The notes under the pieces: generated by a model
Told to the model about the DNA's origin: nothing
What the model saw: only the letters and a program-made list of their open reading frames with translations
The model's database searches: none
Position numbers and translations under genes: made by a program
Shown: positions 35,065 through 43,180 of the stretch, in pieces
Numbering within the stretch: position 1 is the stretch's first letter
Layout of the letters: each line of letters starts with the position of its first letter
From: Caulobacter sp. CCH9-E1
GTDB lineage: Bacteria > Pseudomonadota > Alphaproteobacteria > Caulobacterales > Caulobacteraceae
Length of the DNA stretch: 51,526 nt
Assembly: GCF_001556515.1 (NCBI RefSeq)
Contig: NZ_LSJA01000052.1
Location: 1 to 51,526 of the forward strand
Direction of reading: 5' to 3'

Positions 35065-35787
35065 TCAGGGCCTGGAAGCCGCCTGCGCCAGGAAGCGGTT
35101 GATCCACTCGGCCATCCGGGCGCGGTCGTTCGCCTGGCTCAGGCTGGCGATCGCCGCGTCGGCCTGTTCCTCGGAAAAGCGCGTCCCGCGGCGAGCCTCG
35201 ATCAGGGCCTTGGCGTAGGCCGGATCGAACTCCGGGTGGAACTGCATCGAGATCGCCCTGGCCTCGTCGTAGGACAGGATGCCGTAGGGCGTGAAGGCGC
35301 TGCCGCCCAGAACGCGGGCGCCCATCGGAAGCTCGACGACCTGGTCCTGATGCGAGGCGGGCACGGCCACCGCATTGGCGCCGTCCATCCACGGGGCGGG
35401 ATCGACCACGTCATAGGCGTGCAGGCCGACGCCCCAACCCTTGTCGGACTTCACGACCTTGCCGCCGAAAGCCTCGGCCATGATCTGGTGGCCAAAGCAG
35501 ACGCCGACCAGCGGCGTCCCGCCCTTGGCCTGGCGCAGAAACGTCTTGAGGGGCTCGATCCACGGCAGCGGGTCATAGACGCCGGCCGCCGAGCCGGTGA
35601 TCACATAGGCGTCGTTCTCGGCCGGGTCCGTGGGCAGCTCGCCGCGCTGGACGTCGTAGGCGCGGTAGATGTGGCTAGACCCCAGCAGCGCCTGGAACAT
35701 CGCGCCATAGCCGCCATAGGCTTGCAGCAGATCGCCCGGCGGTTCGCCGGTCTCGAGCAGCCCGATCTTCAAGCGCGTCTCCGTCAT
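35065..35787 (-). CDS. class I glutamine amidotransferase-like protein
   Basis: The 240-residue protein has a GATase1 triad: nucleophile Cys in GVCFGHQIMAEAFGGKV, and His and Glu in MQFHPEFD. It resembles the GuaA-like stand-alone amidotransferases (YfeJ type) which may hydrolyse gamma-glutamyl compounds; no synthase domain is attached. The ATG at 35787 starts five bases after the poly(A)-polymerase-family stop, so it is the last gene of that operon. A longer frame (to 36120) runs through the neighbour and is rejected. Confidence 0.88.
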   Translation of the reverse strand: MTETRLKIGLLETGEPPGDLLQAYGGYGAMFQALLGSSHIYRAYDVQRGELPTDPAENDAYVITGSAAGVYDPLPWIEPLKTFLRQAKGGTPLVGVCFGHQIMAEAFGGKVVKSDKGWGVGLHAYDVVDPAPWMDGANAVAVPASHQDQVVELPMGARVLGGSAFTPYGILSYDEARAISMQFHPEFDPAYAKALIEARRGTRFSEEQADAAIASLSQANDRARMAEWINRFLAQAASRP

Positions 35788-35792
35788 CTGGC

Positions 35793-37043
35793 TCAATAGA
35801 CCATGCCCTGGGCGACGGCCTTCAGGCGTTCGATGACGCTGAACTTGTCCTCGATGAAGTCCTGGTCGATCCACCAGAGCTCGACCTCGCGCATCACCTT
35901 GCCGACCATCGGCCCCTTGGGCACGCCGGCCTTCAGGATTTCCTCGCCGGACAGCGGCAGGGCGGGCGGCGTCCAGGTCTCGGCCAGGGCCAGCAGCGCG
36001 CGCCACTGCGGCGCGGTCGAGGCGCGCTCCGAGGCGGCCCAGGCGAGCTTGACCTGGTCGCGGAAGGCGCGCGGGCCGATCGCGTAGATCGCCCGGCGAG
36101 CCTCGCGCGGGCTCATCCACGAGACGATCCTCGGACCGTCGGTCTTGGCCTCGACGATGCGATCGCGGTCGGCGTTGGACAGGCGCAGGCGCTCGGCCAA
36201 CGCCTTGGCCTCCCCGTCGTCGGGCGTCATGGCGGCGAAGCGCAGCAGGGCGTCGGTCTCGAACAACTGCTCGGTCTCGATGGCGACCAGGGCGTCGAAG
36301 CGGGCTAGCGACTGCACCGTCGGCAGGATCGCGGCCAGGATACCGGTGGCGGCCATCAGGCGGAAGGCGGGGCGCGGATCATCGGCGGCCAGCGTCTTCA
36401 GCAGCTCCTTCTGAATGCGCTCGGCCGTGCCGCCCAGCAGCATGTCCTTCAGCGCCGCGCAGGCGGCCAGGGCCTCGGCGTCCGGCTCGCCCCGGCCGTA
36501 CCAGGCCTGGAAGCGGAAGAAGCGCAGGATGCGCAGATAGTCCTCGCGGATGCGGGTCATCGGATCGCCGACGAAGACCACCCGTCCCGCCCGCGCATCT
36601 TCGATACCCTGACCGACCGGATCGTAGACCCTCCCCTCGGCGTCCGCGTAGAGGGCGTTGAACCGGAAGTCGCGGCGCTCGGCGTCCTCGGCCCAGTCCA
36701 GGGTGAAGGCGACCACCGCCCGGCGGCCGTCGGTGGCGACGTCGCGGCGCAGGGTCGTGACCTCATAGGGCCGACCGCCGGACAGCGCCGTGACCGTGCC
36801 GTGCTCGACGCCGGTTGGTACGGCGCGCAGCCCGGCCTGCTCGATCGCCTCGATGATCTGGTCCGGCGTCAGGGTGGTGGCGATGTCGACGTCGTCGACC
36901 GGCTTGCCCATCAGGGCGTTGCGAACGCAACCGCCGACGAAGCGCGCGCAGCCAGCGCCGCCCTTGGCCTCGAGGGCGGCGATCACCGCCTGAGTCTGGG
37001 GCAGCGCCATCCAGGGGGGCACGCCGATCGATACGCCGCTCAA
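35793..37043 (-). CDS. CCA tRNA nucleotidyltransferase/poly(A) polymerase family
   Basis: The 416-residue class II nucleotidyltransferase has the head-domain motifs RFVGGCVRNALMGKPVDDVDIATTL (in which VDDVDI carries the metal-binding Asp pair), VEHGTVTA, RRDFRFNALYAD and REDYLRILRFFRF. It could add CCA to tRNAs or act as a poly(A) polymerase; the alphaproteobacterial members are usually taken as CCA-adding enzymes. The start appears to be a TTG at 37043 with GGGAG upstream; an ATG 33 bases downstream is an alternative. It follows the NUDIX gene by 13 bases. Confidence 0.92.
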   Translation of the reverse strand: MSGVSIGVPPWMALPQTQAVIAALEAKGGAGCARFVGGCVRNALMGKPVDDVDIATTLTPDQIIEAIEQAGLRAVPTGVEHGTVTALSGGRPYEVTTLRRDVATDGRRAVVAFTLDWAEDAERRDFRFNALYADAEGRVYDPVGQGIEDARAGRVVFVGDPMTRIREDYLRILRFFRFQAWYGRGEPDAEALAACAALKDMLLGGTAERIQKELLKTLAADDPRPAFRLMAATGILAAILPTVQSLARFDALVAIETEQLFETDALLRFAAMTPDDGEAKALAERLRLSNADRDRIVEAKTDGPRIVSWMSPREARRAIYAIGPRAFRDQVKLAWAASERASTAPQWRALLALAETWTPPALPLSGEEILKAGVPKGPMVGKVMREVELWWIDQDFIEDKFSVIERLKAVAQGMVY

Positions 37044-37056
37044 GCCTTGTTCTCCC

Positions 37057-37707
37057 TCAGCCCGTCAGCGCCTCGGGCGCGTCGTCATACAGCCGCTCAT
37101 ACAGCGACCGCAGCATGCCCGCCGTCGCGCCCCAGATGAAGCGGTCGTTCCACGGCATGGCGTAGAAGTGCCGCCGCTCGCCGCCGGGCGCCTCGCGGTG
37201 CTGGCGCTGGTGGTTGGCCGGATCCATCAGGAAGTCGAACGGCGTCTCGAAGACGTCCGCCACCTCTTCCGGACTAGGGACGAAGGTCGCGCGCGGGTCG
37301 ATGAAGCCGACCACCGGCGTCACGTGGAAGCCGGTCACGGTCTGGTAGCCATGCAGCAGGCCCGCAAGGGTCACGCAGGCCGGGTCGAGGCCCACCTCTT
37401 CGTTGGCCTCGCGCAGGGCCGTGGTCCAGGGCGTCTCGCCAGGGTCGCAGCGGCCGCCCGGAAAGGCGATCTGGCCGGTGTGGCTGCGCAGGGTGTCCGA
37501 GCGCCGGGTCAGCAGGACGGTCAGGCCCTCCTCATGCTCGACCAGCCCGACCAGCACGGCGGCGGGACGCAGGGCGTGGGGATTATCGACCTTCAGGCCC
37601 GGATTGAGATCGAAGTCCGACCGCAGCGGATTGGCGAGGCTGGGATCGTATTGGTCGATCGGGTCGAGGCGGCTGGCGATCCAGGCGCGGCGTTCGTCTC
37701 GCGTCAT
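37057..37707 (-). CDS. NUDIX hydrolase, CoA pyrophosphatase type
   Basis: The 216-residue protein contains a full Nudix box (GRCDPGETPWTTALREANEE followed by VGL). It is preceded by the CoA-pyrophosphatase signature LLTRRSDTLRSHTGQIAFPG, so it probably cleaves CoA or related nucleotides to 4'-phosphopantetheine and 3',5'-ADP. The start overlaps the DUF1285 stop by four bases. It is in the same operon as the CCA/poly(A) polymerase. Confidence 0.92.
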   Translation of the reverse strand: MTRDERRAWIASRLDPIDQYDPSLANPLRSDFDLNPGLKVDNPHALRPAAVLVGLVEHEEGLTVLLTRRSDTLRSHTGQIAFPGGRCDPGETPWTTALREANEEVGLDPACVTLAGLLHGYQTVTGFHVTPVVGFIDPRATFVPSPEEVADVFETPFDFLMDPANHQRQHREAPGGERRHFYAMPWNDRFIWGATAGMLRSLYERLYDDAPEALTG

Positions 37708-38276
37708 GCCGGCGCTGACCCCGGAGGCGCGATCGGGAAGAAGGCGCCGTTCGACGTCACGCCCCAGACGCCGTCCTTCGGCGTCGCCAGTTCGGCCAGC
37801 TCGTAGAACACCGGCCGGGCGATCAGGGCTTCAAGGCCGCGACGCACGTGCACATAGGGCCGCGGCTCGCCGGTCGCCGGGTCGATCTCGACGCGGATGG
37901 CGTTGTCGGGACCGGCGACGACGGTATCGCCGACATTGGTCTGGAAGACGAGCGTGTCGCCCTCCTGGTCGACGCGCGTGGCGATGAACGGCGCGTCCTC
38001 GACCGTGATCTTCATCTTCTCGACGGGCGTGACCAGGTGATAGCCGTCCGGGTCGAGCCGCAGGACCGTCGAGAACAGCCGCACCAGCGCCTCGCGGCCG
38101 ATGGGCGTGCCCTCGTGGAACCAGGTCCCGTCCTTGGCGATGCGGATGTCGATCTCGCCGCAATGAGGGGGATTCCACAGCCATACCGGCGGCAGGCCGC
38201 GTTCGCCGGAGGCCCCCGCGTCCTTGGCGGCCTGGGCGACGCCTTCCAGGCCAGTCTTGGCGGGCGCGTCGGTCAT
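37704..38276 (-). CDS. DUF1285 domain protein
   Basis: The 190-residue product has the DUF1285 pattern: LPPVWLWNPPHCGEIDIRIA, DGTWFHEGTPIGREALVRLF, VTPVEKMKITVEDAPFIA and the C-terminal YELAELA. The structure known for the family is a beta-sandwich without an assigned activity. It heads, or follows the GNAT gene in, the operon with the NUDIX hydrolase and CCA enzyme and overlaps the NUDIX gene by four bases. Confidence 0.9.
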   Translation of the reverse strand: MTDAPAKTGLEGVAQAAKDAGASGERGLPPVWLWNPPHCGEIDIRIAKDGTWFHEGTPIGREALVRLFSTVLRLDPDGYHLVTPVEKMKITVEDAPFIATRVDQEGDTLVFQTNVGDTVVAGPDNAIRVEIDPATGEPRPYVHVRRGLEALIARPVFYELAELATPKDGVWGVTSNGAFFPIAPPGSAPA

Positions 38277-38315
38277 ACCGATCAGTTAGGCCGTCCCGCC
38301 GTCCGGCTCAAGCGA

Positions 38316-38861
38316 TCATGACGTCGCGCGTTGGCCCGGCGCGATGGCGACGGGACCCGAGAGCCCCTCGTCGCCGCCCTCGCGCAGCGGCAGCAGCAGC
38401 ACCCGGCGCTGATCCACCGGCCCCGGCATGGTCACATCGGCCGTGTGGGCGTTGGTGAAGCCGATGCGGCCGAAATAGGGGCCATCGCCGACCAGCAGCA
38501 CCGCGCGCCAGCCGGCCGCGCGGGCGGCCTCGCAGGCGCTCTCGACCAGGGCCTGGCCCAGGCCCGCGCTGCGCTCATCCGGATCGACGGCCAACGGGCC
38601 GAGGAAGGCCACGGCCTCGCCGCCGATCGTCACCGGCCACATCCGGCAGCAGCCCACCGGCCGCCCGTCCCGCAAGGCGACGAACGAGCAGTCGGCCAGC
38701 AGGGTGTTGCCCTCGCGCAGGCGCTCGGACGACTTGGCGAAACGGCCAGGGCCGAACACCCGGTCGATCAGGGCGGTGACGGAGGCCTCCATCGCCGGGG
38801 TCTCAAGGACCAGCGGCGGATAGGCGGGCGAAGTGTCGAGGGTCTTTGGAACGGAGGTCAT
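38316..38861 (-). CDS. GNAT-family N-acetyltransferase (YhbS-like)
   Basis: The 181-residue protein resembles the predicted N-acetyltransferase YhbS type: an N-terminal helix IDRVFGPGRFAKSSERLREG, a strand FVALRDGRPVGCCRMWPV, the acetyl-CoA loop DPDERSAGLGQALVESACEAA and the C-terminal VGDGPYFGRIGFTNA. The acceptor is unknown. It lies 39 bases upstream of the DUF1285 gene and may be the first gene of that operon. A hairpin at 38886-38903 lies 24 bases before the ATG. Confidence 0.88.
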   Translation of the reverse strand: MTSVPKTLDTSPAYPPLVLETPAMEASVTALIDRVFGPGRFAKSSERLREGNTLLADCSFVALRDGRPVGCCRMWPVTIGGEAVAFLGPLAVDPDERSAGLGQALVESACEAARAAGWRAVLLVGDGPYFGRIGFTNAHTADVTMPGPVDQRRVLLLPLREGGDEGLSGPVAIAPGQRATS

Positions 38862-38885
38862 CGGCCTTCGGGAAATGCGAAAGAA

Positions 38886-38903
38886 CGTCGGGGGCTCCCG
38901 ACG
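38886..38903 (-). promoter_or_regulatory. leader hairpin before GNAT gene
   Basis: CGTCGGG-GGCT-CCCGACG is a perfect 7-base-pair hairpin. On the minus strand it is followed by TTCTTT and then by the GNAT ATG at 38861. The hairpin plus T-rich run looks like a weak intrinsic terminator placed inside the leader, so attenuation is possible. It could also be the end of an upstream transcript. Confidence 0.3.
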
Positions 38904-39105
38904 CGAAGGCGCGAGGGGAGAGGTTCAGATCGTGGCGCGTTCGCGCGGCATTCGTCGCAGGCGTCGCATGCCTGGCTTCCCTCGTGGTTAGGATCGCGGC
39001 TTCGCCACGCTCCAAAGGCTCCAATTGGTGCGCGCGCTGTAGGGCCAAGACTTTTCCAGGTCAACAACGTTGCGGCCTCGGAGCTTCGCCCTATGTTGCG
39101 ACCCA

Positions 39106-40365
39106 ATGTCCGATCCCGCCTCAGCCGACGCCGCCGACACGTCTACCCGCGCCTTGTTGCGGGAGCGTGACTTCCTCCTGTTCTGGGTGGCGCGGTTCAG
39201 CTCGACCCTGGGCGTGCAGATCCAGTCGGTGGCCCTGGGATGGCAGGTCTACGCGATCGCCCGCATGACCAAGTCGGTTGGCGAGTCGGCCTTCATGGTC
39301 AGCATGATCGGCCTGGCGCAGTTCCTGCCGCTGTTCCTGCTGACCTTGGTCGCCGGCGAGACGGCGGACCGCCGGACCCGCAAGCTGATCGTCGCCGCGA
39401 CCCTGGCCCTGGACGCCGTCAGCGCCGGCGTCCTTCTGGTCCTGGCCCTGATGGGCTCGCACCAGCTGTGGCCGATCTTCGCGATCTCGGTGATGTTCGG
39501 GGCCAGCCGCGCGTTCCTGTCGCCGGCCAGCAGCGCCATGGGCCCGATGCTGGTGCCGCGCCCCCTGCTGCCGCGCGCCATCGCCTGGAACTCGCTGTCC
39601 TGGCAGGCCGGCTCGATCGTCGGCCCCGCCCTGGGCGGCCTGCTGCTGATCCACTCCCCGGCCCTGGCGTTCGGCGCGTCGTTCGGCCTGTACCTGACGG
39701 CCGCCTCTCTGGCCCTGCTGATCCGCAAGACCACCAAGCCCGAGCAGCAGCCTGGCTCGCGCATGGAGCTGATCAAGGAGGGCCTGTCCTACGTCTGGAA
39801 CAACAAGATCGTGTTCGGCTCGATCTCGCTGGACCTGTTCGCGGTGATCCTGGGCGGGGCCACCGCCCTGCTGCCGGTGTTCGCCAAGGACGTCCTGCAC
39901 ATCGGTCCCGGCGGCTTTGGCCTGCTGCGCGCCTCGCCCGCGATCGGAGCCACCCTGGTCGGCCTCTATCTCGCCGCCAACCCGATCCGCCGCAACGCCG
40001 GCCTGATCATGTTCTCGGGCGTCGCCGTCTTCGGCCTGGCGACCGTGATCTTCGGCCTGTCCAAGGTGGAGTGGCTGTCGGTGGCGGCGCTCGCGGTGCT
40101 GGGCGGCGCCGACATGCTGTCGGTCTATGTCCGCCAGACCCTGGTCCAGATCGTGACGCCCGACGCCATGCGCGGCCGCGTCGCCGCCGTCTCGGGCGTG
40201 TTCATCAGCGCCTCCAACGAGCTCGGCGAGGTCGAGAGCGGCGCGGCGGCCTGGCTGCTGGGCCCGGTGGGCGCGGCGGTGTTCGGCGGCGTGGGGGCCA
40301 TGGCCGTCACCGGGCTTTGGGCCTTCCTGTTCCCCGACCTGCGCAAGGCCGACCAGCTGGAATAG
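39106..40365 (+). CDS. MFS transporter (EntS/MFS_3 type)
   Basis: The 419-residue membrane protein has about 12 hydrophobic segments. It starts with a short acidic cytoplasmic tail and RDFLLFWVARFSSTLGVQIQ, has the loop motif ETADRRTRKLIVA between helices 2 and 3, and a second half from VWNNKIVFGSISLDLF. Such transporters are usually exporters of drugs or siderophores; the substrate cannot be named. The ATG at 39106 has no strong ribosome binding site but matches the family start; an ATG at 39070 is possible. It converges on the GNAT gene across three bases. Confidence 0.9.
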   Translation: MSDPASADAADTSTRALLRERDFLLFWVARFSSTLGVQIQSVALGWQVYAIARMTKSVGESAFMVSMIGLAQFLPLFLLTLVAGETADRRTRKLIVAATLALDAVSAGVLLVLALMGSHQLWPIFAISVMFGASRAFLSPASSAMGPMLVPRPLLPRAIAWNSLSWQAGSIVGPALGGLLLIHSPALAFGASFGLYLTAASLALLIRKTTKPEQQPGSRMELIKEGLSYVWNNKIVFGSISLDLFAVILGGATALLPVFAKDVLHIGPGGFGLLRASPAIGATLVGLYLAANPIRRNAGLIMFSGVAVFGLATVIFGLSKVEWLSVAALAVLGGADMLSVYVRQTLVQIVTPDAMRGRVAAVSGVFISASNELGEVESGAAAWLLGPVGAAVFGGVGAMAVTGLWAFLFPDLRKADQLE

Positions 40366-40368
40366 GCG

Positions 40369-40848
40369 TCACCCGCCAGCCAGCTTACGCAGCGCCTCGC
40401 CGGTGAGCCGGCGGATGATCCACTCGTCCATCGAGGCCGCGCCGAGGCTGTCGTAGAAGGCGATCGACGGCGCGTTCCAGTCGAGCACCGACCACTCCAG
40501 GCGGCCGAGGCCCTCGTCGACGCAGCGCCTGGCGAGGTTGGCCAGCAGCGCCTTGCCCGCCCCCGCGCCTCGCGCGGCGGGCCGGACGAACAGGTCCTCC
40601 AGATAGATCCCGTGGCGGCCGACGAAGGTCGAGTAGTTGTAGAACCACAGGGCGAAGCCGACCGGCTCGCCGTCCAGCTCGGCGATGTCGGCGAAGGCGC
40701 GCGGCTGGGCGCCGAACAGCGCCGCCTCGGTGTCGGCTTGCGTCGCCTCGACCGTGTCGAGCAGCTTTTCATACTCGGCCAGATCGAGGATGAATTGGTG
40801 GATCAGCGCCGCGTCGGCGGGCGTGGCGGGGCGGACACTAACGGGCAT
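40369..40848 (-). CDS. GNAT acetyltransferase, diamine acetyltransferase-like
   Basis: A 159-residue GNAT protein with the N-terminal block VRPATPADAALIHQFILDLAEYEK, the strand FALWFYNYSTFVGRHGIYLEDLFV, the acetyl-CoA loop RPAARGAGAGKALLANLA and the closing WNAPSIAFYDSLGA. This pattern is close to spermidine/spermine (diamine) acetyltransferases, so a polyamine or thialysine substrate is possible. Its ATG (complement of 40846-40848) shares two bases with the ATG of the divergent TfoX-like gene. Confidence 0.9.
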   Translation of the reverse strand: MPVSVRPATPADAALIHQFILDLAEYEKLLDTVEATQADTEAALFGAQPRAFADIAELDGEPVGFALWFYNYSTFVGRHGIYLEDLFVRPAARGAGAGKALLANLARRCVDEGLGRLEWSVLDWNAPSIAFYDSLGAASMDEWIIRRLTGEALRKLAGG

Positions 40849-41200
40849 GGCGGTCTCTGCGGACTATCGGGACTTCGTTCTGGAGCAATTGGCGCCACTG
40901 GGCCAGGTCACCGCCCGCCGGATGTTCGGCGGCGTCGGGATCTACGCCAACGGCCTGTTCTTCGCCCTGATCGACGACGATGTCCTCTACCTGAAAGGCG
41001 ACGATTCGCTGAAGCCGGAGTTCGAGGCCGCCGGCTGCCACGCCTTCGCCCCGTTCGGCGCCGACAAGCCGATGAGCTACTGGACCGCCCCGACGGAGGC
41101 GTTGGACGACCAAGACATCCTGCTGGACTGGGCGCGGAAGTCGCTCAAGGTGGCCGCTAAAAAACCCTCTCCCAAGGGGAGAGGGCGGGGCCCGCGCTGA
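40847..41200 (+). CDS. TfoX N-terminal-domain protein
   Basis: The 117-residue protein has the TfoX_N pattern: FVLEQLAPLGQVTARRMFGG, VGIYANGLFFALI and LYLKGDDSLKPEFEAAG, ending LLDWARKSLKVA. The last residues (AKKPSPKGRGRGPR) are encoded by the repeat at 41163-41297 and are unlike the family, so the gene seems to have gained a repeat-derived tail. TfoX-type proteins are linked to competence regulation in gammaproteobacteria; small stand-alone domains like this have no known role. The start at 40847 fits the family; an extension upstream is antisense to the GNAT gene. Confidence 0.85.
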   Translation: MAVSADYRDFVLEQLAPLGQVTARRMFGGVGIYANGLFFALIDDDVLYLKGDDSLKPEFEAAGCHAFAPFGADKPMSYWTAPTEALDDQDILLDWARKSLKVAAKKPSPKGRGRGPR

Positions 41201-41297
41201 AAGCGTGGGAGGGAGAGGGGTCAGACGTCGACCGGCGAAACCCCTCACCTCCCACCGCTTCGCGGCGGGTCCCTCCTCTCCCTCTGGGAGAGGGTTC
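41163..41297. repeat. palindromic repeat with CCCTCTCCC arms
   Basis: The left part (AACCCTCTCCCAAGGGGAGA followed by GGG) and the right part (CCTCTCCCTCTGGGAGAGGG followed by TTC) each form a small palindrome, and together they are inverted copies across about 90 bases. The central part also has paired GTGGGAGG/CCTCCCAC stretches. It sits between convergent genes. It supplies the last codons of the TfoX-like gene, and its right end is four bases from the stop codon of the SDR gene. This type of element is common in proteobacterial intergenic DNA (from memory). Confidence 0.8.
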
Positions 41298-41300
41298 AAA

Positions 41301-42158
41301 TCAACCGATCTTGACCCCCGGCGGCGGGACGCTGTCCTCGGGCACGAAGAAGTCCGGCATCAGGGCGGCGGTCGGATCGACCTTGTAGTGATCGAAGTCG
41401 CGGACCCCCTCGCCGTACAGGAAGGTGTCGTCGATCAGGAACTGGCCCGAGAAGTCGCGCGAAGGCTTGTTGAAGATCGCATAGGCCGCGTCGGCCATGA
41501 TCTCGGGCGTACGGCAATGGCGCAGCCCTTCCTCGCCGGCCAGGGCGAACTGGATGGCGGCGGTGGCGATGCCGGTGCGGGGCCAGAGAGCATTGAAGGC
41601 GATGCCGTCGCTCTTGAACTCCTCGGCCATGCCCAGCACGCACATCGACATGCCGAACTTGGCCATGGTGTAGGCCACGTGCGGCCCGAACCAGCGCGGC
41701 GACATGTCCAGCGGCGGCGACAGCATCAGGACGTGCGGGTTCTCGGCCTTCTTCAGGTACGGGATGCAGGCCTTGGTGGTCAGGAACGTGCCGCGCGTAT
41801 TGATCTGGTGCATCAGGTCGTAGCGCTTCATGTCGGTCGACAGCGTGCCGGTCAGCGAGATGGCCGACGCGTTGTTCACGCAGATGTCGATCCCGCCGAA
41901 CGTGGCGACGGCCTTCTCGACCGCTTCCTGGACATTGGCCTCGTCACGGACGTCGACGACCAGCGGCAAGGCCTTGCCGCCGGCGGCCTCGATCTCGGCG
42001 GCGGCGGTGTAGACGGTGCCCGGCAGCTTGGGATGCGCCTCGGCGGTCTTGGCCGCGACCACGACATTGGCGCCGTCGCGCGCGGCGCGCAGGGCGATGG
42101 CCAGGCCGATGCCGCGCGAGGCGCCGGTGACGAACAGGGTCTTGCCCTTGAGGCTCAT
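41301..42158 (-). CDS. SDR family oxidoreductase, HSDL2-like
   Basis: The 285-residue short-chain dehydrogenase has TGASRGIGLAIALRAARDGA, the strand ICVNNASAISLTGTL and the HSDL2-specific MLSPPLDMSPRWFGPHVAYT-MAKFGMS segment, in which Tyr and Lys (AYTMAKFG) are the catalytic pair. Human HSDL2 has the same shape and is a peroxisomal protein linked to fatty acid metabolism. A SCP2 domain is absent here. It starts 14 bases after the upstream SDR stop and is the last gene of the operon. The stop is four bases from the palindromic repeat. Confidence 0.9.
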   Translation of the reverse strand: MSLKGKTLFVTGASRGIGLAIALRAARDGANVVVAAKTAEAHPKLPGTVYTAAAEIEAAGGKALPLVVDVRDEANVQEAVEKAVATFGGIDICVNNASAISLTGTLSTDMKRYDLMHQINTRGTFLTTKACIPYLKKAENPHVLMLSPPLDMSPRWFGPHVAYTMAKFGMSMCVLGMAEEFKSDGIAFNALWPRTGIATAAIQFALAGEEGLRHCRTPEIMADAAYAIFNKPSRDFSGQFLIDDTFLYGEGVRDFDHYKVDPTAALMPDFFVPEDSVPPPGVKIG

Positions 42159-42172
42159 GGCTTGTCTCCGCT

Positions 42173-43144
42173 TCAGGCGTCGGCGCCGGTGGTCTCGACC
42201 GAAAGCGCCCACAGCCGCTCGGCCGCCTCGGGATCGAGGGCGTGGGGCATGACGCCGACCCACGGCTGTTCCTTGCTCCACGGGACCGCCTGATTGCAAT
42301 CCTCGAGATAGAGACCGCCAACGCCTTCCAGTTCGTCGCCAACCGCGGCCCAGACGCTGGTGGCCGCGCCCTGCTCGGTCGTCTTGAAGCCCTCGCGCGG
42401 TTGGTCGTTCTCGTCCAGCCAGCCGAGCGCGCGCTGTTCCTCGATCGGCAGGTGGCGTTGCAGCGGGGTCATGATGCCGCCGGGCATGACGGCGTTGGCG
42501 TTGACGCCCTTGTCCCTGAACCGCTTGTCGAAGCCGACCGCGAACAGGCTGTTGGCCGTCTTGGCCTGGCCGTAGGCCTCCCACTTGTCGTAGGGCCGGG
42601 TCAGGTAGTTCGGGTCCTCGAAGTTCACGGGCGAGCGGCGATGGCCAATCGAGGACAGCGACACCAGCCGCGAGCGATGGCCGGAGTGCTCGGCCCCGTC
42701 GACCAGGTTCGGGGCCAGCAGCACCGACAGCAGGAAGTGGCCGAAGTGGTTCGTGCCGATCTGCATCTCCAACCCGTCGACCGTGCGCGACAGCGGGCAG
42801 GCCATGACGCCGGCGTTGTTGATCAGCAGGTTCAGGCGGCGGTCGCCCCAGCGATGGGCGAAGTGGCGGACGGCTTCCAGGCTGGAGAGGTCCAGCATGC
42901 CGAAGCTGACCCGCTTCATGCCGACCTCTTCGTTGATCTGGTTGGCGACCTCCTCGCCCAGCTCCGGCTTGCGGGCGGCGATGATGACTTCCGCGCCGGC
43001 GTCTGCCAGGGCCCGCGCCGTCTCGACCCCGATGCCGGTGGCCGCGCCCGTGACGATCGCCACCTTGCCGGAAAGGTCATGGCCCGCAGCCACCTCGCGC
43101 GCCGTCGACTTGGCCCCGAAGGGCGAGGTGATCCGATCCGCCAT
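42173..43144 (-). CDS. SDR family oxidoreductase, retinol dehydrogenase-like
   Basis: The 323-residue protein has the cofactor motif VTGAATGIGVETARALADAGA, LLINNAGVM, LVSLSSIGHRR and the catalytic YGQAKTANSLFAV. The long form with a C-terminal extension (VWAAVGDELEGVGGLYLEDC) is like WW-domain oxidoreductase/retinol dehydrogenase-type SDRs. The substrate is unknown. It is in an operon between the enoyl-CoA hydratase family gene (36-base gap) and the HSDL2-like gene. Confidence 0.9.
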   Translation of the reverse strand: MADRITSPFGAKSTAREVAAGHDLSGKVAIVTGAATGIGVETARALADAGAEVIIAARKPELGEEVANQINEEVGMKRVSFGMLDLSSLEAVRHFAHRWGDRRLNLLINNAGVMACPLSRTVDGLEMQIGTNHFGHFLLSVLLAPNLVDGAEHSGHRSRLVSLSSIGHRRSPVNFEDPNYLTRPYDKWEAYGQAKTANSLFAVGFDKRFRDKGVNANAVMPGGIMTPLQRHLPIEEQRALGWLDENDQPREGFKTTEQGAATSVWAAVGDELEGVGGLYLEDCNQAVPWSKEQPWVGVMPHALDPEAAERLWALSVETTGADA

Positions 43145-43180
43145 GGCGATCCTCCCAGATCGTGCTGTTGCGGGGAGAGC

